NCBI GenBank assembly: GCA_036303105.1 | Contig: JAXJBF010000126.1 | Span: forward strand, 1 to 21,949 | Direction of reading: 5' to 3' | From: UMGS1590 sp036303105 | GTDB lineage: Bacteria > Bacillota > Peptococcia > Peptococcales > Peptococcaceae | Length of the DNA stretch: 21,949 nt | Part shown: positions 14,636-20,914 of the stretch, piece after piece | Layout: each line of letters starts with the position of its first letter | Numbering within the stretch: position 1 is the stretch's first letter | The notes under the pieces: generated by a model | What the model was told of the DNA's origin: nothing | The model's database searches: none | Seen by the model: the letters and a program-made list of their open reading frames with translations, nothing else | Position numbers and translations under genes: made by a program

Positions 14636-17600
14636 ATGGTTTCAAGAAGACGGACCATTCGCCGCTGGCTTGCTGTGGTGCTGGTGGCGGCAATGGTATG
14701 CGGGATGGTGCCGTGGGGCACAGTGGAGGCGCAGGCTGCGTCACAGGATGTATCTGTCATCCAGCCGGAGACGATGTATCCAGAAGGCATCACGGTGAAT
14801 CTTTATGATTATTGGCTGACGTCGCAGGATGCGTCAGACGATCGCTATGTGTCGTCGTACGACAATATGGGCATCAACAAGGATCACGCATTAAAATTTT
14901 GCCAGGGAAATTTGACGGGCATTAATAAGTGGACGAAAAGTGCTCGGCCGCACACTGGTATTGTGCAGTCTATCTTAGGGGACGACGGATTTCCAAAGCT
15001 GGCGTATTCCAGCCCATTGGACCATTTGAGCGACAGCAATTTGAGCCAGGGAGAATCGTTGGCATATCTGTTCGATGGCAGCAGCTCCAGCAGCGGCGGC
15101 AAACAGGCGTATATGAACGTGGGTGGTCTGCTGCAGCAGGATGATCAAGGCTATTATTATTATGACTGCCGTCAAAATTTTGCTGCTTTTGACCAGGAAA
15201 GCAACGATTTTCAGTTGTATTCACAGCCAGCTGTATTGGATACCGCGCAGGTCACAGGTCAATTCTTCCCTTTTAATACAGCGGACGAGGTTTTTGGCAA
15301 TAAGAAAATCACCTGCACCAATTCGGTCATCAATCACTATTTTGGCGCCAGTATGATCACCCGCTTCCAGCAGCCAGAAGATGGATTGTCACCGGAGAGC
15401 ACGGAAAGCAATCCGATTCCGGTGACGTATTCGTTCACAGGCGACGACGATGTGTGGATTTTTATCGATGATGTGCTGGTTGCGGACCTTGGCGGCATTC
15501 ATAATGCCACCTCGGTGGAAATTGACTTTAGCACTGGCGATGTATATGTGTTTGAAGACACGAACAACAACGGTGTTTTTGACAAAGATTCGGAATATGA
15601 TTTTAACTATGGCTTGCAAACGCTGAAAAACACGTTCCAGTATGCAGGCAAGCTCGGCGATGCCAGCGATTGGAATGGTGATACGTTTGCCGATAACACC
15701 TACCACACAATGAAGTTCTTCTATTTGGAACGCGGAAATTCTGCATCGAATATGAGCATGAAGTTTAATTTGGACACCGTCCTGGAAAGTCAGATCGAAA
15801 AGACCGATCAGGATGGCACACCGGTTGCTGGTGCAACGTATGCGCTGTATGAAGCGGATGCAAATGGTCAGCCAACCAGTTCGACGCCGATCGCCACTGG
15901 CACCACCGATGACAGAGGGCTGTTCACGTTTTACGATGATTCGGACATGGTGCTGCTTTTGAGCGACCTGTCAGAGGACCACTATGTGCTGCGGGAAACG
16001 ACGGTGCCGCCGGGCTATCGCAGCAGTGGCGATATACAGCTGGACATTCAAAAGCTGCGCGACGGCAGTAAAGTGCTGCTGTCGGCCAATGCATGGGACA
16101 CTGGCGCCTACGCAATGCCAACGGTGCGCGTGGAGATTCAGCGAGCGCTGGGAGAAACAAGTTCCCATCAGGTGACCGATTACAACAATCAGACGTACAA
16201 TGCCGATCAGGGGATGGTTTTTGCAGCGGTGTTGGAAGGCGACAACATCAAGTATGACAATGCCTCCATCGACGATGCACATATTGTCTACGGTGATCCT
16301 GTCAACGGCTGGCAGATCAGCCAGGCGACGGGGCGTGCCGGAGTCGCAGAAGCGGCCCAGGCGATGAGCCAGGCATCGCAAAGTGATCCTGTGGCAGGCT
16401 TGTACACCTTCAAACTGAATGGCATCAATCAGTACTACACCGATATCGACAACCTGCCAGGAGACATCACGGAGTATGCCGTTGAGAACAATACCTCTGC
16501 GCGTTTTACCCTGGGTTATTTCTACGCACCAGTGAAGAGCCTCAGCGATGTGACCGCAGATAATGTGGTGCCGCTGCAGGCAGCCAGCTTCAACCATGAA
16601 TTTGCGATGCGGCTGTTTGCGCCGAACATTCAAAACCGTTTGTTGGTGCAGAAAGTGGATCAGGATACAAAGGCTGCACGAGATGGTGCTCAGTTTGCAC
16701 TTTACGATGCGGCGGATGTGACGGTTCATGACGATGGCAGCACTACCATCGCTGCAGGTGCCCAGCCTGCGTATGCACCACAGACAACAGGCGAGTATGA
16801 AATCCAGGAAGGCACACAGGTGCCTGGAACGCTGGCGTTTACCGGCTTGGCACTGGGGCGCTATTATCTGGTTGAGACAACGCCGCCGGATGGCTATAAC
16901 GTTAATCCAACAGCCGTGGAAGTGGTTGTTGATAACAGTGGCGTGCATGCCAATGCAGGCACTGCCGATGACCATGTTTCTGTGCACCTGGGCCTGGGCA
17001 AGATTGTGAAAAGCATGCTGCAATTTGCCTTGGACGATGGCATCAACGCTACACTGAGCAAAGTCACAGGCACCTTGAAAACCAGTCAGACGGCAGACTA
17101 TGACGCCATCAACTGGGACAAGGCAGAAACAGGTGCATCCATCGATTATGCTTACAATGAAGCAGCAGGCGTGCTGGAATATGGCCCTGCCAGCGGCCAA
17201 GGCGCCATCACGCTGGATTACGACAGCGGCTGGGGCCTGTTGGATGTGACACAAACCGCTTCTCAAGAGGCGGTCACGGCCAATGGATCTGTCGTGCAGG
17301 ATCTTGGCGATCAATCGCTGAACAATCTGTTTTCAGGCACCACGATGGTGGTCGTTGGTGACCGTCTGAAAGATCCTGGTGACCTGATCATTACAAAAAC
17401 CGTGGCAGAGGGGCTTGCCGGCGACAGCGACAAAGCCTTTGAGGTGACGCTGACCCTTGGGGCAGGCGGCTTGCACAATGGCAAAGTCATCAACGACGAG
17501 ACCGGCGACGAAGTGACCTTTGAAAACAACGTTGCCACGCTGAGCCTCAAAGATGGTGAGGCCATTCGTCTGAGCGTGCCCGATGGCGTCACGCTGACAG

Positions 17601-18928
17601 TGGCTGAAACAGCAGCTGCTGGCTTTGACACCAGCTATCAGGTGAACGATGAGGAAGCATCTGAAACAGCACCAACAGTGACCACGGCAAAGGACACACC
17701 GCAGACCATTGCCATCACCAACACGCGCCAATCTGGCAGCTATGTGACCTTGGACGGCAGCACCTATCTGACAGTGACCAAACAAGTGGACACCAGTCAG
17801 GTGGACAATGGCAGCTGGCCGGATGATGCCACCTTCCAGTTCAAAATCGAAGGGCAGGATGGCGCGCCAATGCCTGATGAAGACACCATCACCATCGCTA
17901 AGAACGGCGATGGCAGCAATGAAAACAGTGGTGCCTTTGGCGATATCGTTTTTGCTGCGCCAGGCACCTACACCTATATCATTCGCGAAGTGGCGGGGGA
18001 CCGCAGCGACATGGATTACGACAGCCATCAGGCGACCGTCACGGTGACCGTCGCTGCCGATGAAAATGGCACCCTCAGTATCAGCGATGTCAGTGTCAGC
18101 GGTGATAATGACACGACGGGCGATGTGGCGCGCACCTTCGTCAACACCTTGAACGAGAGCGAAACGCCGGATGAGCCGGTCATCGATCCCGATGGACCAA
18201 ACGATCTCGATACGGTGAACCATTTCTATTACATCGTTGGTTATCCAGAAGACTACCGCACTGGCGAGCAAAGCGACGATGAAAGCCTCTGGCCGGTCAA
18301 GCCGCAGGGAGATATCACCCGTGCCGAAGTGGCAACCATGTTCTATCGCTTGCTCAAGAAGGATGTGCGCGAGGCCAACACCACTGCAGAGAACGCGTTC
18401 AGCGATGTCAGCGCTGACGATTGGTACAATGTGCCGGTGTCCTCGCTGGCCAAGATGGGACTCATCAGCGGCTATGAAGACGGCACTTTCCAGCCGAACG
18501 CCGCGATCACCCGCGCTGAATTTGCAGCCATTGCAACGCGCTTCTTTGATGATGAGAATGTGACCTATCCGGATGATCTTTTCAGCGACATCACAGGCAG
18601 CGAATGGTATGCCAATGCCATCGCACGAGCCGTGGCCCATGACCTGGTCGGCGGCTATCCTGATGGCACCATGCAGCCAAATGCCACCATTACCCGTGCT
18701 GAAAGCTGCGCCATTGTCAACCGTGTGCTCGACCGGCGCCCGAATGTCGATCATTTGCAGCCAGTGGACGAGATGCGCAACTGGCCGGACAACCAGCCTG
18801 GCGCGTGGTATTACGCCGACATGCAGGAAGCCACCAATGGTCATGACTACGAATGGCTTGACCAGGATGGCAATCGTGTGGAACAATGGACAGAAGTGCT
18901 TCCAGACTACAACTGGGAACAGCAATAA
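14636..18928 (+). CDS. Large modular surface protein: fibro-slime, SpaA-like, pilin-like and SLH domains
   Basis: A 1430-residue secreted protein. The start at 14636 has GGGAGGA 7 nt upstream; the in-frame ATG at 14615 precedes that site. Residues 1-36 form a long signal peptide with a twin-Arg-like but basic N-region. A fibro-slime (PA14-like) domain covers about 205-380, with YSFTGDDDVWIFIDDVLVAD and a calcium-loop-like DTNNNGVFDKDSE. SpaA/Cna-type modules lie at about 386-470 and 668-765, each with the Lys/Glu pattern of isopeptide formation (IEKTDQDG, RETTVPPGY; VQKVDQDT, VETTPPDGY). Two pilin-like beta domains follow (about 915-1030 and 1035-1172). Three SLH repeats (1191-1238, 1254-1304, 1316-1365) would bind cell-wall polysaccharide. 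There is no LPXTG sorting motif. It is probably an adhesin or surface-layer component. Confidence 0.9.
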   Translation: MVSRRRTIRRWLAVVLVAAMVCGMVPWGTVEAQAASQDVSVIQPETMYPEGITVNLYDYWLTSQDASDDRYVSSYDNMGINKDHALKFCQGNLTGINKWTKSARPHTGIVQSILGDDGFPKLAYSSPLDHLSDSNLSQGESLAYLFDGSSSSSGGKQAYMNVGGLLQQDDQGYYYYDCRQNFAAFDQESNDFQLYSQPAVLDTAQVTGQFFPFNTADEVFGNKKITCTNSVINHYFGASMITRFQQPEDGLSPESTESNPIPVTYSFTGDDDVWIFIDDVLVADLGGIHNATSVEIDFSTGDVYVFEDTNNNGVFDKDSEYDFNYGLQTLKNTFQYAGKLGDASDWNGDTFADNTYHTMKFFYLERGNSASNMSMKFNLDTVLESQIEKTDQDGTPVAGATYALYEADANGQPTSSTPIATGTTDDRGLFTFYDDSDMVLLLSDLSEDHYVLRETTVPPGYRSSGDIQLDIQKLRDGSKVLLSANAWDTGAYAMPTVRVEIQRALGETSSHQVTDYNNQTYNADQGMVFAAVLEGDNIKYDNASIDDAHIVYGDPVNGWQISQATGRAGVAEAAQAMSQASQSDPVAGLYTFKLNGINQYYTDIDNLPGDITEYAVENNTSARFTLGYFYAPVKSLSDVTADNVVPLQAASFNHEFAMRLFAPNIQNRLLVQKVDQDTKAARDGAQFALYDAADVTVHDDGSTTIAAGAQPAYAPQTTGEYEIQEGTQVPGTLAFTGLALGRYYLVETTPPDGYNVNPTAVEVVVDNSGVHANAGTADDHVSVHLGLGKIVKSMLQFALDDGINATLSKVTGTLKTSQTADYDAINWDKAETGASIDYAYNEAAGVLEYGPASGQGAITLDYDSGWGLLDVTQTASQEAVTANGSVVQDLGDQSLNNLFSGTTMVVVGDRLKDPGDLIITKTVAEGLAGDSDKAFEVTLTLGAGGLHNGKVINDETGDEVTFENNVATLSLKDGEAIRLSVPDGVTLTVAETAAAGFDTSYQVNDEEASETAPTVTTAKDTPQTIAITNTRQSGSYVTLDGSTYLTVTKQVDTSQVDNGSWPDDATFQFKIEGQDGAPMPDEDTITIAKNGDGSNENSGAFGDIVFAAPGTYTYIIREVAGDRSDMDYDSHQATVTVTVAADENGTLSISDVSVSGDNDTTGDVARTFVNTLNESETPDEPVIDPDGPNDLDTVNHFYYIVGYPEDYRTGEQSDDESLWPVKPQGDITRAEVATMFYRLLKKDVREANTTAENAFSDVSADDWYNVPVSSLAKMGLISGYEDGTFQPNAAITRAEFAAIATRFFDDENVTYPDDLFSDITGSEWYANAIARAVAHDLVGGYPDGTMQPNATITRAESCAIVNRVLDRRPNVDHLQPVDEMRNWPDNQPGAWYYADMQEATNGHDYEWLDQDGNRVEQWTEVLPDYNWEQQ

Positions 18929-18934
18929 GAATAG

Positions 18935-18970
18935 AAAAAGGCCTCGCAGCGTCTGCTGCGAGGCCTTTTT
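18935..18970. terminator. Bidirectional terminator between convergent genes
   Basis: A perfect 16-bp inverted repeat (18935-18950 with 18955-18970) with GTCT loop and U-tracts on both strands, shared by the SLH gene and the minus-strand kinase-like gene. Confidence 0.95.
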
Positions 18971-18976
18971 GTGTAT

Positions 18977-19594
18977 TCAGCGTGCTGCCCAGAGCGTGGC
19001 GTAAGCCTGGAGCGCTGGGATGATGTCTTTGACGACGATGTTGGTGGTATTGATGCAGAGATCATAGCCGCGGCGGTCGCCCCAGTCATAGGTGCCGAGG
19101 ATGGCATGGGTCTTGGCGCGGTTTTTGTCGATCTGGCGGATTTTCTTTTCGTAGTCCTTGTCGGAATACTGCACGTTCTCTGTTTCGCGGCGGCGGCAGC
19201 GCTCGATGCGTGCTGCAAGATCGGCGTGAACAAATATGCGCAGCGGATCGTGCTCGCGCAGAATCAGGTCGGCGTTGCGGCCGACGATGATGCAGTTGCT
19301 CTTGCTGGCCAGCTGCTTGATGAGCGCGGTTTGCTTTTGCAGCAGAGCGGTGGAATGCTCGGCCAGATAGTTGGGCAGCACCGACAGCGTTTGGCCGATG
19401 GTGATTGGGTAAAGGTTGGAAAAAGAGCTGTTCTCCAGCGTGTGCTCGAGATAGTTTTCGTCCAGCGCCGTCTGTTCCGCCAGCATGGTGAGAATTTCGC
19501 GGTCGTAGTAGGCATAGCCCAGCGCTTCAGCCAGACGCTTGCCCAGTTCACGGCCGCCGCTGCCAAACTCGCGGCTGATGGTGATGATGTTCAT
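18977..19594 (-). CDS. Cytidylate kinase-like family protein
   Basis: A 205-residue P-loop protein of the cytidylate-kinase-like family. The N-terminal ITISREFGSGGRELGKRLAE (4-23) holds the nucleotide-binding loop; CIIVGRNADLIL (101-112) and the Arg-rich lid ARIERCRRRE (128-137) match the family, as does the DKNRAKTHAILGTYDWGDRR region (156-175). True CMP kinases have similar motifs, but this branch is of uncertain substrate. The start at 19594 follows a GGAGG site; the frame is open further upstream to 19753, but that part would run through the promoter and a hairpin. A consensus promoter is present at 19661-19689. Confidence 0.87.
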   Translation of the reverse strand: MNIITISREFGSGGRELGKRLAEALGYAYYDREILTMLAEQTALDENYLEHTLENSSFSNLYPITIGQTLSVLPNYLAEHSTALLQKQTALIKQLASKSNCIIVGRNADLILREHDPLRIFVHADLAARIERCRRRETENVQYSDKDYEKKIRQIDKNRAKTHAILGTYDWGDRRGYDLCINTTNIVVKDIIPALQAYATLWAAR

Positions 19595-19621
19595 AATGGT
19601 CGCCTCCAATGAAAAATGCCG

Positions 19622-19640
19622 GCCGCGCTGCCGGCTTTTG
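19622..19640 (-). promoter_or_regulatory. Terminator-like hairpin in the leader of the kinase-like gene
   Basis: In the leader between the promoter and the ribosome binding site, the minus strand has GCCGGC-AGCGCG-GCCGGC followed by ATTTTT. It could attenuate transcription or only protect the mRNA. Confidence 0.35.
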
Positions 19641-19660
19641 CGTGCTTTTTGGATGCCTTC

Positions 19661-19689
19661 AGTATAGCAGAGGAAAATCAGCGGTGCAA
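19661..19689 (-). promoter_or_regulatory. Promoter of the kinase-like gene
   Basis: On the minus strand TTGCAC (19684-19689), a 17-bp spacer and TATACT (19661-19666). Predicted transcript start is near 19654. Confidence 0.75.
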
Positions 19690-19711
19690 GCGCACGAACT
19701 TGCGCTATAAT
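19686..19711 (+). promoter_or_regulatory. Promoter region of the recombinase gene with a small inverted repeat
   Basis: A perfect TATAAT (19706-19711) lies about 28 bp before the recombinase start, without a good -35. An inverted repeat GCAAG (19686-19690) / CTTGC (19699-19703) overlaps this region and the -35 of the divergent kinase-like promoter, and could be an operator. Confidence 0.45.
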
Positions 19712-19739
19712 AAAAAGAAAAATGATTGGAGGTCTTATT

Positions 19740-20582
19740 ATGTCAACCGTCATTTCCTGTAAAACATTTCCTGCATTTACCTGCTATCTGCAAAACGAAG
19801 AACGCAGCGCTGGCACAGTGGAAAATTATCTGCGCGCCCTCCGCGTCTTTGTTTCCTGGCAGGCAGGTGCACCGGTTGACAAAGCTGCCATCAGCCGCTG
19901 GAAAGAGCATCTTCTGGAAGCTGGCTACGCGCCAGTCACCATCAACGCCATGCTGGCAGCCGTGCACAGTTACCTGCATTTTCGTGGCTGGGACCAGTTT
20001 CGCGTGCACTATCTGCGCGTGCAGCGGCGCCTCTTTCGCGACGAAGGACGCGCACTCAGCCGCAGCGACTACATGCGCCTTGTGCGCAACGCTTACAGCG
20101 GTGGCCAGCGACAGCTGGGGCTCATCATCGAAACCCTCGGCGCCACAGGCATCCGCGTTTCAGAACTGTCGGCAATCACCGTTGAGGCAGCAACACAGGG
20201 ACAGGCGGACATCCATTTGAAAGGGAAAATCCGCACCATCCTCATCCCGCACAAACTAAGCAGCAAACTGCAGTCCTACGCGCGTGCAAAAAAAATCACC
20301 AGTGGTGCCATCTTTGTCACCGCTGGTGGAAAATCTCTGTCGCGCTTTAAAATCTGGGCCGCCATGAAGAAATTGGCAAAACGCAGCGGCGTGGCTCCAG
20401 GAAAAGTCTTTCCCCACAATCTGCGCCATCTTTTTGCCACCGAATTCTATGCCCAGCACCATGACATCGCACGCCTTGCCGACCTGCTTGGTCATTCATC
20501 CATCGAGACCACGCGGCTCTACCTGACCGTGCCGGGCAGAAACTGCCTGCAGCAGCTGGAAAGCCTGCGCCTCATCCTCTAA
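19740..20582 (+). CDS. Tyrosine recombinase (XerC/D-like integrase), probable DNA invertase
   Basis: A 280-residue tyrosine recombinase. The N-terminal SAM-like core-binding domain covers about 8-85. The catalytic domain (about 105-275) has the full set of residues: R139 in GATGIRVSEL, K163 (or K161) in KGKIRTI, H226 and R229 in HNLRHLFA, H252 in GHSSIETT, and nucleophile Y261 in RLYLTV. The ATG at 19740 was chosen for its TTGGAGG site; an in-frame ATG at 19722 lies before that site. No excisionase or phage gene is nearby. Its last bases overlap a 21-bp inverted repeat whose partner lies 279 bp away, so its likely task is local DNA inversion. The similarity to Xer proteins is general; it is not the housekeeping dif recombinase by context. 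Confidence 0.93.
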   Translation: MSTVISCKTFPAFTCYLQNEERSAGTVENYLRALRVFVSWQAGAPVDKAAISRWKEHLLEAGYAPVTINAMLAAVHSYLHFRGWDQFRVHYLRVQRRLFRDEGRALSRSDYMRLVRNAYSGGQRQLGLIIETLGATGIRVSELSAITVEAATQGQADIHLKGKIRTILIPHKLSSKLQSYARAKKITSGAIFVTAGGKSLSRFKIWAAMKKLAKRSGVAPGKVFPHNLRHLFATEFYAQHHDIARLADLLGHSSIETTRLYLTVPGRNCLQQLESLRLIL

Positions 20583-20601
20583 CAAAATCAACATTTTGTT
20601 G
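20581..20601 (+). repeat. Left 21-bp inverted repeat (IR-L), candidate recombination site
   Basis: It consists of arms AACAAAAT and ATTTTGTT around the asymmetric centre CAAC, plus a final G. The first two bases belong to the recombinase stop codon. It is the exact reverse complement of 20839-20859. Confidence 0.85.
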
Positions 20602-20634
20602 CGAGATGGATGTAGAACATGCTACATTAAAGAA

Positions 20635-20663
20635 ATTGTAACATAATCCTATAGCACTTGCAA
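20635..20663 (-). promoter_or_regulatory. Strong outward promoter inside the invertible segment
   Basis: On the minus strand TTGCAA (20658-20663), a 17-bp spacer and TACAAT (20635-20640). In this orientation it fires leftward into the 3' end of the recombinase gene; after inversion it would fire rightward into the zinc-ribbon gene. The early transcript has an ATGTAG/CTACAT hairpin. Confidence 0.7.
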
Positions 20664-20741
20664 TCAATCATAGGAATTTTGCGTACGAGGAACAGGGGTC
20701 TTAAAAATGAGTTATAGGACCCTTCTTATGTATGCACAGAA

Positions 20742-20770
20742 TTATTGATGACGATATATTTTATTATAAA
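20742..20770 (+). promoter_or_regulatory. Weaker rightward promoter candidate inside the segment
   Basis: TTATTG (20742-20747), 17 bp and TATAAA (20765-20770). Its transcript would meet the 9-bp hairpin at 20785-20805 and then the terminator at 20830-20874 before reaching the zinc-ribbon gene. Confidence 0.35.
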
Positions 20771-20829
20771 TAATGGACAAGGTGTCATCTTCTTGCAGAA
20801 GGTGATCGCGGCCAATGCACTTTGTAAAG

Positions 20830-20874
20830 AGCGTGCCACAACAAAATGTTGATTTTGTTGCGACACGCTTTTTG
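20830..20874 (+). terminator. Intrinsic terminator built on the right inverted repeat
   Basis: Outer stem AGCGTG (20830-20835) with CACGCT (20864-20869), a 3x3 internal loop, inner stem CAACAAAAT (20839-20847) with ATTTTGTTG (20852-20860), then TTTTT. The left outer arm is inside the invertible segment and the right outer arm is outside it. It lies about 20 bp before the ribosome binding site of the zinc-ribbon gene. Confidence 0.7.
20839..20859 (-). repeat. Right 21-bp inverted repeat (IR-R), candidate recombination site
   Basis: Exact reverse complement of 20581-20601. Here the arms surround GTTG, the complement of the CAAC centre of the left copy, so the centres are antiparallel, as needed for inversion rather than deletion. 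Confidence 0.85.
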
Positions 20875-20914
20875 TTTGCGGTTCGACCGATACAGGGGGA
20901 GGTGACAACGCATC

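Larger units (their letters stand above)
20581..20859. other. Candidate invertible DNA segment (phase-variation switch)
   Basis: A 279-bp block bounded by perfect 21-bp inverted repeats directly downstream of a tyrosine recombinase gene. It contains no convincing protein gene (a 13-codon frame at about 20708-20749 has no well-placed ribosome binding site). It holds a strong leftward promoter near its left end, a weaker rightward promoter candidate, a GGGTC/GACCC hairpin (about 20695-20722) and a 9-bp hairpin (20785-20805). This block fills the 332-bp gap between the recombinase and the zinc-ribbon gene. Confidence 0.7.

Noticed and set aside
18901..18910. TCCAGACTAC, identical to most of the activator dyad
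   Set aside because: It lies within the last codons of the surface-protein gene, has only one good half-site, and is followed by no -10 at the 23-bp distance.
17333..18925. A 530-codon open frame antisense to the surface-protein gene
   Set aside because: Shadow of the SLH-coding strand; the repeated SLH and pilin-like motifs are on the plus strand only.
20581..20863. The repeats read as direct att-like copies of a small integrated element
   Set aside because: The arms are palindromic, so a direct reading is possible and even extends to TTGCGA, but the 4-bp centres then disagree. They agree only in inverted orientation. A small mobile element with terminal inverted repeats remains a minor alternative.
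20726..20908. A 60-codon minus-strand frame across the right inverted repeat
   Set aside because: It spans the terminator hairpin and has no ribosome binding site or recognisable motif.
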